A stretch of DNA of 64,000 bases, from contig NC_007766.1 in assembly GCF_000092045.1 (NCBI RefSeq), forward strand, positions 1 through 64,000. The letters are read 5' to 3'. The position numbers were made by a program, and so were the translations under genes. How positions within the stretch are numbered: position 1 is the stretch's first letter; every line of letters starts with the position of its first letter. Below the pieces are notes generated by a model that was given only the letters and a program-made list of their open reading frames with translations, had not been told where the DNA came from and did not search any database. Positions 21,385-29,479 of the stretch are shown one piece after another. The DNA comes from Rhizobium etli CFN 42. Lineage in GTDB: Bacteria > Pseudomonadota > Alphaproteobacteria > Rhizobiales > Rhizobiaceae.

Positions 21385-21750
21385 CTAATCAGCGTTGGCT
21401 GCCGTAGGCCTCCTGCGCATTCGTATCATCTGCCCGACATCGTCATCGTATTGATCATCCGGGAACTCGACACTCCAGACGAGACGGCGCAGCGACTCAG
21501 GGGCGACGCCGCCATAGCCAAGCTGTTCCAGACGAAGCACGAGCAACAAGCGGTCGACAACGACGACCAGCCGTGCGGAGGCGCCGAGTTGATACAATAC
21601 AGGACGCATCGCGGCATAGGATTTGAAGCCGAAAGACGCGGCGATCGCCTCATCAAGGTGGGATGACTTGATATAGGGATAGTGACCTCGCAAGGCCTTC
21701 TTCAAAGTGGCGACGTTCGAAGGCGAGAACCTCACAGATGGGTTCAGCAT
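21385..21750 (-). CDS. Small conserved plasmid-type protein with FGFKSYAAM helix
   Basis: A 121-aa protein, function unknown. Residues about 17-55 read LKKALRGHYPYIKSSHLDEA then FGFKSYAAMRPVL, a helical pattern found at the start of many alpha-proteobacterial plasmid proteins (HL-EA-A-GF-SYAA). The C-terminal half has a charged tail. The ATG at 21750 was preferred to an upstream TTG. No ribosome site is obvious. It borders the palindrome-bearing zone. Confidence 0.5.
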   Translation of the reverse strand: MLNPSVRFSPSNVATLKKALRGHYPYIKSSHLDEAIAASFGFKSYAAMRPVLYQLGASARLVVVVDRLLLVLRLEQLGYGGVAPESLRRLVWSVEFPDDQYDDDVGQMIRMRRRPTAANAD

Positions 21751-21977
21751 ATGACGATCCAATGTTCCGGCCGAAGTCTGCCGATTACACTTCGACCTTG
21801 GTGAACATGGTCGTCGAGAAACTTTACGCGCCCTTCAACCCGGCAGCAGGTTCGGATGGGGTTCCTAGCCGAGACATTAACCCGCGGACGCTTCTTGCTC
21901 AAGACATGGATCGACCTCTGGATCGCGATGTGATTGGCGGCGGCTGCATGGCCTCGCGAACTGGCATATCGCTGTCC

Positions 21978-21993
21978 GTTGTCCGCGGACAAC
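21978..21993. other. 16-bp palindrome, parS-like, copy 1
   Basis: GTTGTCCGCGGACAAC, a perfect palindrome. It fits GTTNNNNGCNNNNAAC, which I recall as the consensus of RepB-binding parS sites of repABC replicons. The identical 16 bases recur 712 bases downstream. Confidence 0.5.
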
Positions 21994-22215
21994 CAGCTGA
22001 TCGGGCCTGGATTGTGCCAGCTCAGGCCGTGTCCGAATTAAGACTCTGCCTCAGAACGAGCCGACATGGCGGCACTTTCAATGCTCGGTCCCGCCGCCCT
22101 CGTCTTCTGCATAGGCAATTACGAAGTCGCTCAGTTTCGAAGTTTGGCTCAGAGGCAGCTAGCGACTGCGCCGAAAGGGCCAGCCGAAATGAAGTTGCAA
22201 TTGAGCGAATAGAGC

Positions 22216-22821
22216 GTGCTCTTCGACCGGCTCTATTGTGTGGACTTCATCACGAGCGATCGCGAGTTGGATATCCTGGAATTGCAGCCAGAGCACACCA
22301 TGTCGTTTGATGCCGTCATAGCAATAGTCGGAAACTCGTCTCTCATGATCGAACACCTGCGACGGAAGGGAGCATCGATCAGGCATAACCTCGAGCAACT
22401 GCCATATGAGGATCTCTCCAAATGGTTTCGATTTTGGTTCGGTCCCGAGGATGAACGGCATGACCCAACCGCGGAGCTGTTCAAAGCAATCCATTCGCCG
22501 CCGCTCCTCCCGACACCTTCTGAGTTCTGCAGGCACTCGAATAAGCCGGAGCAATGCGGCTTGAGGTCAGCAGGTCGAGAGCCGAAGCGAGTAACTCGTC
22601 TAACGGGCTCATCACCTAAGCCCGCATGCGGGCCTCCTTCGCACGACCCATTCAAGTTGGAGCACTCGCCAAGAAGCACATATCGCCACGTTGTCCGCGG
22701 ACAACGTGGCGCCCAAGCAGACAGGGAGCTGCGCCGCACCACTCTCCCGTCGCAACATCACCTGTGCGATATAGGCGCAGCCTTCGGCTTGAATTCGCCG
22801 CATTGCGGCACTACGTCGTGA
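22216..22821 (+). CDS. Hypothetical accessory protein, weakly supported
   Basis: A GTG-initiated frame of 201 codons. The first 100 residues (MLFDRLYCVDFITSDRELDI; later KWFRFWFGPEDERHDP) read like a real protein, while the second half, which runs across the second palindrome, does not. No family recognised. Codon use is less GC3-biased than its neighbours, consistent with foreign or decaying DNA. No good ribosome site. It may be a truncated gene. Confidence 0.3.
   Translation: MLFDRLYCVDFITSDRELDILELQPEHTMSFDAVIAIVGNSSLMIEHLRRKGASIRHNLEQLPYEDLSKWFRFWFGPEDERHDPTAELFKAIHSPPLLPTPSEFCRHSNKPEQCGLRSAGREPKRVTRLTGSSPKPACGPPSHDPFKLEHSPRSTYRHVVRGQRGAQADRELRRTTLPSQHHLCDIGAAFGLNSPHCGTTS
22684..22711. 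other. 28-bp perfect palindrome, parS-like, copy 2
   Basis: Contains the same GTTGTCCGCGGACAAC core (22690-22705) extended by six matching bases on each side, so all 28 bases are self-complementary. Such length is well beyond chance and suggests a protein-binding centre. Confidence 0.55.
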
Positions 22822-23285
22822 CGAGCCGAAGCGCTGTATTCTTCTTAGCCGCTTCCGCCTGATGGACAGCACTCCTCCTCCCATGCTGTCGGTCACTATC
22901 GAAGCCCGGCGCACTCTCCCGCGCCGGGCTTCTGCCAGCTCGATATTGCAGGCGCTCGCCCTTCGAGGCGCCGCCCGGGCGAAACAGGGTGAGGCTCTCG
23001 TTGGCACCTCGACACCCAGCAATGCCTCCCGTCGACCGCGGCACTCGCCAACGGACGTCAGCCGCGGCATCCTCCACCACCCCTCCTGCTAAGGTGCGCA
23101 GCCCGCAGGGCGGAGCCTCGAAGCACACGCCGCAACGCCGCTTCTTGCATCTACTCGTCGCGACACGCACCCCACGCCCTTTGAAGACTCTTGAGCGCCG
23201 GCGCGATTACCTCCTACACTTCTCATGGGACGCAGCGCTCTAACTGACAACGAACAAGGTCAGCAAAAAGCAACCGAGGTGACGG
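22822..23285. other. 464-base intergenic stretch with repeat fragments
   Basis: No gene supported. It holds pieces of the dispersed rhizobial repeat, including GGCGCC-rich DNA with AGGGTGAGGCTCTCGTTGG near 22988, a phrase that returns as AGGGTGAGGCTCTCTTGGG near 23859. Confidence 0.5.
23092..23150. repeat. Dispersed rhizobial intergenic repeat, copy B
   Basis: AGGTGCGCAGCCCGCAGGGC followed by GGAGCCTCGAAGCACACGCC and a CGCAACGCCGCTTCTTGCAT tail. It aligns base for base with copy C over most of its length. Confidence 0.65.
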
Positions 23286-23726
23286 ATGAACAGGCTTGCG
23301 CAATGCCATTGCGGATCACTCCGCGCAAAGACATCAGGCGATCCGCTCACGGTGAGCATCTGCCACTGCCGCGATTGTCAGCGCAGAACCGGCGCCGTGG
23401 CCGGAAGCGGTGCGATCTTCGCGAAGGGCGAAGTGACGATCGAGGGAGATCGCAGAACCTTCGAGCGGGACGCCGCGCAAGGGCGCAAGGTGCGTTTCCA
23501 CTTCTGCCCGAACTGCGGCACGTCCGTGTATTGGGAGGGCGACTTCAATCCCGACCTCTGCGGCGTCGCCGTCGGCGCCTTCGCCGACCCGGCATTTCCA
23601 CCGCCACTGGTGTCCGTCTACGAGGAGTCTAGGCATGATTGGCTTCAGCTTCCCGATGGGATGAAGCACGCGCAACGCGGGCTGGTTTCGGCAGCGGCTG
23701 CGGACAAGGAGCACGGCAACGGCTAG
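23286..23726 (+). CDS. GFA-family zinc protein (glutathione-dependent formaldehyde-activating type)
   Basis: A 146-aa protein with the GFA zinc ligands: CHCGSLRA near residue 7, CHCRDCQRRTG near 27 and HFCPNCGTSVYW near 72. The fold binds two zincs; the founding member was reported to condense formaldehyde with glutathione, though most homologues are uncharacterised. AACCGAGGTGACGG precedes the ATG. It sits isolated between repeat-rich stretches, as expected for a mobile accessory gene. Confidence 0.85.
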   Translation: MNRLAQCHCGSLRAKTSGDPLTVSICHCRDCQRRTGAVAGSGAIFAKGEVTIEGDRRTFERDAAQGRKVRFHFCPNCGTSVYWEGDFNPDLCGVAVGAFADPAFPPPLVSVYEESRHDWLQLPDGMKHAQRGLVSAAAADKEHGNG

Positions 23727-24281
23727 CGGCCTTGGTGGCCGTGCGGCACGCGGGCGGCTCCTCCTCGGCAGCCCGTGCGGAGCGTGCGGCAACACCGCTG
23801 CTTGTCATCTGACACCTGCGCACCTGCCCCGCCTCGAGGCCCCTTAGGAGGCACCTCAGGGTGAGGCTCTCTTGGGCGTCGCGCAACCTGGAACGCCTTC
23901 GAGCCTCCGCGCAAAATCATTCGGCGCCCGCCTCGACTACGGCCCTATCAAGCCGTCCAAGGCGCGGCATCCCCCAACATCCCCCATCCGAGGCGCACGG
24001 GCCGAAGCCTCGAAGGACACGCCGCAGCGCCGCTCCTGGCATTCAATCAACCTCGGCGCGCTCGCTGCTCTCCTGAGCAACGGTCGATATCTCCGACACT
24101 CTTTGGCAGCAGCCGCCACTCATCAATCCATGGGAGAGTTCCTCGTCGCCCCACACAAATGTGACAGCGACTGCATCTCGTGAGAAGGGCGGAGAAGTAA
24201 AGGAACTAAACCGTAACATCACTTCAATTTCGATATCAAAGCTGAACAAATCAAAGCGTTAGCCCCAACCCCACCGGAAGC
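23727..24281. other. 555-base intergenic stretch with repeats
   Basis: No gene supported. Fragments of the dispersed repeat lie at about 23822-23890 and 23989-24043. The rest has no motif I recognise. Confidence 0.5.
23989..24043. repeat. Dispersed rhizobial intergenic repeat, copy C
   Basis: CGAGGCGCACGGGCCGAAGC then CTCGAAGGACACGCCGCAGC and a CGCCGCTCCTGGCAT tail, nearly the same as copy B and related to copy A. Confidence 0.65.
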
Positions 24282-24440
24282 CTCCTGCCGCTCAGCCGGC
24301 ATCACCACTCCCGTCTGCCCGCACTGAACTCAAGAAAATCCGCTTCGATGCCACCTTTGAAGATGACGCCGTGGTCAGGCATTTCGGACAACGCTGGTGA
24401 GCGGCTGATGCTGGGCGGCGATGCCGGCGGCAAGGCGGTT
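24282..24440 (-). pseudogene. Decayed duplicate of the NAD-kinase-like gene 3' end
   Basis: About 160 bases align with the 3' end of the intact gene at 25262-25420. Shared stretches include CTGCCGCTCAGCC, AGAAAATCCGC, TCGATGCC, GGCATTTCGGA and GGTGAGCGGCTG. In one frame it still reads SEMPDHGVIFKGGIEADFLE, matching the intact EMPEHGVIFSDGIEADFLE, but a frameshift and substitutions break it. It lies on the far side of the P-loop kinase gene from the intact copy. Confidence 0.8.
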
Positions 24441-24618
24441 ACCGACATGGCAGACATTTGACGAACCCTTTGAGGCAACCAAAGGAAGCGACGGCTTTTC
24501 AAAACCGCGCTTCTTCTTATGATCTTGTGCACCGACCAAATCGGGCACGGCCTCTTAATCGTCGACTGCAGTGACTGCGAGGTTCGAGAAGTCAGCAGTG
24601 AATAGGGAAGACAGACCG

Positions 24619-25230
24619 ATGAAGCTATTCATTCTCCTGTTGGGCTTTCCCGGCGTCGGAAAGCTGACGATCGCGAGAGAACTGAGTCCGCTGCTGACTG
24701 CAAAGGTTATTGACAATCATTGGTTCAACAACCCGATACTGCGTCTGCTTGACGACGACGGAACCACGCCTCTCCCGAAAGGAATATGGGAATATATTGG
24801 AAGAGTTCGCCAAGCCGTCCTGGATGCGATCGTCGCCTATGGCCCTCCTTCGGCAAATTTCATTTCCACGCATGCCGGCATAGAAGGTGATGAGCGCAGC
24901 AATCGCACGTTCCAGCAGATTGCCGGCGCGGCCCGAGAATGCGAGGCGCTGCTGGTGCCCGTGAGGTTGCTCTGCGACGAGGAGGAGTTGGCACGTCGCG
25001 TTGCCACACCGGCGCGTCGCGATCGGTTGAAGTCGATTGATGCGCAGGCATCGAGGGAGAAAAGCAGAAGAGCCCAGGTCCTCGCTCCCCAACACCCGTT
25101 TGCGCTGAATCTGGATGTCACCTCAAAGACGGCGGAAGCAAGCGCAGCAGCCATTCACGCCCATATCTTGAGGATGACAACCGGCGAGCTCGGTTCGGTC
25201 CAGGGCAACGGTGTCGTTGCCCTGCCATAA
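24619..25230 (+). CDS. P-loop kinase-like NTPase
   Basis: A 203-aa protein beginning MKLFILLLGFPGVGKLTIAR, a Walker A loop (GFPGVGKL) at residue 9. The rest resembles small-molecule kinases and zeta-toxin-like ATPases: VIDNHWFNNPI after the loop and a VRLLCDEEELARRV segment with an Arg finger region (ARRDRLKSID). The substrate is unknown. The ATG at 24619 follows a weak GGGAAGACAGACCG. It lies between the intact NAD-kinase-like gene and its decayed partial copy, which suggests that a duplication brought it here. Confidence 0.65.
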   Translation: MKLFILLLGFPGVGKLTIARELSPLLTAKVIDNHWFNNPILRLLDDDGTTPLPKGIWEYIGRVRQAVLDAIVAYGPPSANFISTHAGIEGDERSNRTFQQIAGAARECEALLVPVRLLCDEEELARRVATPARRDRLKSIDAQASREKSRRAQVLAPQHPFALNLDVTSKTAEASAAAIHAHILRMTTGELGSVQGNGVVALP

Positions 25231-25250
25231 CCACCGGTCCTCAACATCCC

Positions 25251-26189
25251 TCACACCACCAACATCCCCTGCCGCTCAGCCAACGTCACCTCCGCCCGCG
25301 TCCCGGCATTGAACTCCAGAAAATCCGCCTCGATGCCGTCGCTGAAGATCACCCCGTGCTCCGGCATTTCGGAGACGATGGTGAGCGGCTGGTCCTGGGA
25401 GACGATGCCGGCGACGATGGTGGTGCCGGTGGTGCGGCTGGGGAAGGGTTCGCGGACGAAGTAGCGCAGGTAATCCGCATCCCAGGCGAAGGACATGTCG
25501 ATCCTCCGGTCAGCTGGCTCGAAACCCAGCGCGCTCGCTGCTCCGAGCCAACCTGAATAGAGGCTCTTCAGCCAGCCGGTGGAGCCCATGCCTGTCGAGA
25601 CGATGATGCCGCTCGAGGATTGACGCTCCCAGCGCTCCGCGGCCTGCAGGACATAACGCGCCGAGACATGGCTTTGCGGGCCGATGAAGAGATCATTGAC
25701 CGCGTGGATGACGGCGCCGGTGTTGAGCGTCGCCTTGGCCATGCTGACATGTTTGATCGGCCGCTTGTTTTTCAGCGCCTCGCCGATCACTCTCGGAAGG
25801 CTCTTCGGGTTGAAGGGCAGCAGCGGGCCGTCCCAGCGCTTGGGGTCGGGGTTGACGCCGAGGACCGGCTGCCCGTCGAGATATTTGAGCGTGTTGGCGA
25901 CCAATCCGTCCTGGCCGAGCACGACGACGACATCGTCGGGAGCGAAGATGAAGCTCGCGAGGTATCGGCGGTCGAGACGCTGGACTCGGGCGACGGCACG
26001 CAGGCTTGCTTCCACCTCGGCGATGGCCGTTTCGTATCGTTTCTTCTCGGCGAGATAATCGCTGAAGTCGGCGCCGAGATGCTCGACATAGAACTGCGCC
26101 TGCTGCACGGTGTTGAACCGGGCGATGAGTTCGTCGAGCCGGGTCGGCCTGACGACCAGGATGATCTTGCGTTCGTCAGAGACCGGCAC
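25251..26189 (-). CDS. NAD-kinase-like protein
   Basis: A 312-aa member of the NAD kinase/diacylglycerol kinase fold. VVVVLGQDGLVANTLKYL replaces the usual GGDG loop with GQDG, AVNDLFIGP takes the place of the NE/D motif, and STGMGSTGWLKS is the glycine-rich turn. Length is near that of NAD kinases. It may make NADP or phosphorylate another nucleotide or sugar. The GTG start has GGAGGG upstream and lies 14 bases inside the end of the SPFH gene, so the two are coupled. The pair is divergent from an NrtR-type regulator of NAD metabolism, which supports a pyridine-nucleotide role. Confidence 0.75.
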   Translation of the reverse strand: MPVSDERKIILVVRPTRLDELIARFNTVQQAQFYVEHLGADFSDYLAEKKRYETAIAEVEASLRAVARVQRLDRRYLASFIFAPDDVVVVLGQDGLVANTLKYLDGQPVLGVNPDPKRWDGPLLPFNPKSLPRVIGEALKNKRPIKHVSMAKATLNTGAVIHAVNDLFIGPQSHVSARYVLQAAERWERQSSSGIIVSTGMGSTGWLKSLYSGWLGAASALGFEPADRRIDMSFAWDADYLRYFVREPFPSRTTGTTIVAGIVSQDQPLTIVSEMPEHGVIFSDGIEADFLEFNAGTRAEVTLAERQGMLVV

Positions 26190-27210
26190 GGTCCTTGCCC
26201 TCCTGCGGCTGCAAGATCTCCCTGAGAAGATCGGGCGAGACGTTCAGCTGGCCGATCTTCGTCGCATTGTCTGCAAGGTCGCGGAAGGCGAGCGCCATCA
26301 GCTGGCCCGGCTGCATGCCGACCGAGGCGAGCGCCTGCAACACTTTCGGATCGGCCTGTTCGAAGGATTTCATCATCGCCGTCAGCGCATAGGCCTGGGC
26401 GTCGGCCTCGGCCCGCGCATTGGTCGCCGCCAGCGTCACCAGGTCACGGTTCTGCTCTTCGAGCGCGATCTTGCCGGCCATTTCGTCCCGGCGGATCTGC
26501 AGCTGCCGTTCCTGCACGGCGCGTTCGGCCTCCATCTGGGCTTCGCGCACCTGCCGTCTCTTGTTCTCCAGCGTGATCTCGGTGGCGATCTCGTTTTCCT
26601 TGATCGTCCGCTCCTGCTCGATCGCGGCGTTGCGCCTGCTATAGATGGCTTCGTCGGCCTGCCGCAGCAGGGCTTCACGGGCATGTGCTTCCAGCGCCTT
26701 GGCCGTCTCGGCCTTCGGCATGACGGCAAGCAGCGACAGGCCGAGAATCTCTAAGCCGAGCGCCTCGATGGTCGGATGCACCTTGAGCGCATCGGCCACG
26801 CCGGCGACGAGCGCCTCGCCCGAAGCAAGAACCTCCTTGAGCGACAGCGTCTGCACCTCGGCGCGCATCGCCACCTGAACGCGATCGATCACGCGGGTCG
26901 AAAGCTTCTGCGGGTCCTCCGAGACATAATGGCCCTTGCGGTCGAGCGTGAAATTCAAAAGTGCCGCCGTGCGGCGCGGCTCGGCGATGCGGTAGGTGAT
27001 TTGGCCCTGCACCGTCACTTCCTGGAAGTCTGATGTCACCAGAGGAAAGATGAAAGGATCGTTGACGCTGGCCGTCGGCACGAGCACGAGAGAGCTCGAA
27101 GGCGAAAAATGCCAGAAAGCAAGGCCGGCGCCCTCACGGACCGCCTTGCCGTTCTGATATTGGATGACGTATTGCGTGGGTTCCGTCTTGATGAAGCGCA
27201 GTCCGAACAT
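26176..27210 (-). CDS. SPFH/Band 7 domain protein
   Basis: A 344-aa SPFH (stomatin/prohibitin/flotillin) protein. The Band 7 domain covers about residues 15-190 (TVQGQITYRIAEPRRTA, RVIDRVQVAMRAEVQTLSL). A long charged coiled coil follows (residues about 195-270, rich in E, R, Q), then ADAQAYALTAMMKSFEQ. No clear transmembrane helix is seen at the N-terminus, so it may associate with membranes peripherally. SPFH proteins scaffold membrane microdomains as oligomers. The ATG at 27210 has AGGAAAACGGAT upstream. It leads the two-gene unit with the NAD-kinase-like gene, under the symmetric operator at 27270-27314. Confidence 0.85.
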   Translation of the reverse strand: MFGLRFIKTEPTQYVIQYQNGKAVREGAGLAFWHFSPSSSLVLVPTASVNDPFIFPLVTSDFQEVTVQGQITYRIAEPRRTAALLNFTLDRKGHYVSEDPQKLSTRVIDRVQVAMRAEVQTLSLKEVLASGEALVAGVADALKVHPTIEALGLEILGLSLLAVMPKAETAKALEAHAREALLRQADEAIYSRRNAAIEQERTIKENEIATEITLENKRRQVREAQMEAERAVQERQLQIRRDEMAGKIALEEQNRDLVTLAATNARAEADAQAYALTAMMKSFEQADPKVLQALASVGMQPGQLMALAFRDLADNATKIGQLNVSPDLLREILQPQEGKDRAGL

Positions 27211-27269
27211 ATCCGTTTTCCTGTTCTTGGCTCGAGCCCCTCGCTCGTGTCGAAGAAGAGAAAACACGA

Positions 27270-27314
27270 CTTAGTGAGAAATGTCAACTAACTTAGTTGA
27301 AGATTTACACTAAG
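27270..27314. promoter_or_regulatory. Nested symmetric operator between SPFH operon and nrtR-like gene
   Basis: CAACTAACTTAGTTG (27285-27299) is palindromic about base 27292. The outer pair CTTAGTG (27270-27276) and CACTAAG (27308-27314) is symmetric about the same base. The TTAG/CTAA half-sites fit a dimer or two dimers of the adjoining NrtR-type regulator. Confidence 0.7.
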
Positions 27315-27338
27315 GCTGGAGCGTGTTATCTTCCCACC

Positions 27339-28034
27339 ATGACAACACACGACAATGACGCCTTCAAACCGATCGCGACCGTCGATCTCGCCATTTTCTC
27401 ACTGTCGCCGACAGGCCTCTCCGTGCTGCTCGTGCGCAGGACAAGCGCGCCCTTTTCCGGGGACTGGGCCTTGCCCGGCGGCTGGATCCATATTGACGAA
27501 GATGCGGATCTGGAGGCTGCGGCGCGCCGGGTGCTGAAGGAAAAGACCGGCGTCGAAACACCCTATCTCGAACAGCTGCAAACGACGGGAAACCGCGACC
27601 GGGACCCAAGAGGCTGGAGCATCAGCATCGTCTATATCGCGCTGATTTCGGCCGACGACGTCGCAGAGCCGCAGGGTGCGGTGGCTGAGGATGCCGAATG
27701 GCGGCCGATCGAGGGCGACGGCGTCGGCTTTCCCATCGCTTTCGACCATGCATCACTCCTCCAGGAGGCGCTCGGCCGCATCCGAAGCAAGGTCGAATAT
27801 TCGAGCCTGCCGGGCCATCTGCTGCCTGTCCGTTTCACTTTGAGCGAGCTGCAATCGGTCTATGAGAGCCTCCTCGGCCGCAAGCTCGACAAATCGGCTT
27901 TTCGAAAGCGCATGGCGGAAGCCGATTTCCTGGAGCCGGTCGAAGGCGAGATGCGCCGGGCCAGCAATCGGCCCGCCCAAGTCTTTCGCTTGAAGGACAT
28001 CCGGTCGCTGATGCTCTTCGACCGCAGAATTTGA
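27339..28034 (+). CDS. NrtR-type Nudix-related transcriptional regulator
   Basis: A 231-aa protein with an N-terminal Nudix fold (ATVDLAIFSL near 13; ALPGGWIHIDEDADL near 45) and a C-terminal winged helix (FTLSELQSVYESLLGR near 165, then FRKRMAEADFLE). The Nudix box is degenerate: where REUxEExGU is expected it reads RVLKEKTGV, so hydrolysis is unlikely and ligand sensing is likely. This is the NrtR architecture, repressors that respond to ADP-ribose and control NAD genes. Its position opposite a NAD-kinase-like gene, with the palindromic operator between, fits. Confidence 0.85.
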   Translation: MTTHDNDAFKPIATVDLAIFSLSPTGLSVLLVRRTSAPFSGDWALPGGWIHIDEDADLEAAARRVLKEKTGVETPYLEQLQTTGNRDRDPRGWSISIVYIALISADDVAEPQGAVAEDAEWRPIEGDGVGFPIAFDHASLLQEALGRIRSKVEYSSLPGHLLPVRFTLSELQSVYESLLGRKLDKSAFRKRMAEADFLEPVEGEMRRASNRPAQVFRLKDIRSLMLFDRRI

Positions 28035-28128
28035 TCTCTGCATTCTGAGGGATCAGGCGTTGAGACCCTGCTGCGTCTGCCGGTCGAAGAGACGAGCAAG
28101 GTCCTCGTGATAGGAGAAGGAGCCGCAT

Positions 28129-29320
28129 ATGAGAGCGCTCGACAGTGGCGGTTCATCTGCTCTCCGCTTCGTGCTGGTCATGGCAGTCTTCAATTTTTTC
28201 GGCGACCTCACCTACGAAGGTGGCGCGGCGATCAACGGTCAGTTCCTTGGAATGCTGGGGGCGAGTGCCGCTGCCAGAAGCATCATTGCCGGCACAGGGG
28301 AATTCCTTGGATATGCGCTGCGGCAGTCGCCGGCTGGATCGCCGACCGGAGCCGCGCCTACTGGGCGGTTACCTTTGCCGGCTATGCGATCAATCTCTGC
28401 GCCCTGCCCGCAATGGCACTGGCCGGGAGTTGGGAGCCTGCGGGGGCCCTGATCATTGCCGAACGGGTTGGCCGTGCCATGCGCAAGCCGACGGTCGAGG
28501 CAATGATCTCCTATACCACCGGCGAACTCGAGCGAGGCTGGGCCGTCGGTCTCAGCGCCGCCCTCGACGAGGCGGGAGCGACGCTGGGGCCATTGATTGC
28601 CGCTCTCATTTTATTCCTGCGTGGCGACTATCGAACCGCATACGCCCTGCTGACCATTTCTGTTGTGCTCGCGATCATGGCACTCATTGCTGCGCGGCTG
28701 ACGTTCCCCGTTCCCGAGCGATCGGAGCAGGGCCGCACCGCCACGGCGAAAACGCTAGGCCTGCCTTACTGGCTCTACATGGGCGCCGGCGCCCTCTTAG
28801 CGGCCGGGTTGCTCAGTTATGAGCTCGGAGCATACCATCTGGAGCGCACTCGGACCGTCCCGTCTGAATGGATTCCGGTGTTGCTTGCCTTCTCCACCGG
28901 ATCAGGGGTGGCTGCCAATCTGATCCTCGGCAGGCTCTACGACTGGTCTGAAAAAGTGGCGCTCACTGTGGGGATCGCGCTGTCTGCTTGCTTCGCGCCG
29001 GTTCTACTCCGGGGCGGCATCGCGATGGCTGTTATCGCAATGCCGTTGTGGGGCATCGGTTACGCGGTGCAGGACACGCTGCTGAAGTCAATCATCGCCG
29101 GATTGCTCCCGGAAGGGCGTCGGGGTCTGGGGTTCGGCATGTTCTATTCGGCCTATGGTGGAGGTTGGCTGCTGGGCAGCGTCGCAACGGGATTGCTCTA
29201 TGATCGCTCGACGCTGCGCTTGCCGCGTTCGTCGCAGCCGCACAGCTTGCATCCCTTCCGATCTTTCTCCTGGCTCGAAGGAAGGCGCGTCGGGAGACGC
29301 AGGCAAACCGGTCGCAATAG
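28129..29320 (+). pseudogene. MFS transporter broken by two frameshifts
   Basis: The N-terminus (MRALDSGGSSALRFVLVMAV, with AGGAGAAGGAGCC before the ATG) runs in one frame to about 28322. The membrane core (AVAGWIADRSRAYW, then several hydrophobic helices through GYAVQDTLLKSIIAG) runs in a second frame to about 29218. The natural C-terminus (LAAFVAAAQLASLPIFLLAR) is in the third frame and ends at a TAG at 29318. Each join needs one extra base, and both fall just after CTGCG. If intact it would be a roughly 397-aa major-facilitator exporter. Confidence 0.82.
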
Positions 29321-29479
29321 CCCCATGCGAGACTCTGCGTCTGCGCAGCTTCGCGACCGCTGCTAAGCATAAGCGCTTCGCGGCCCAGAATCATCGGGGG
29401 CACATAGTAGCGGGGGATGCTCGCCGCGGTTCCTTGGCACGCGGGAAATCGCAGACGGCAGGAATGAAAATCGCGCTCT

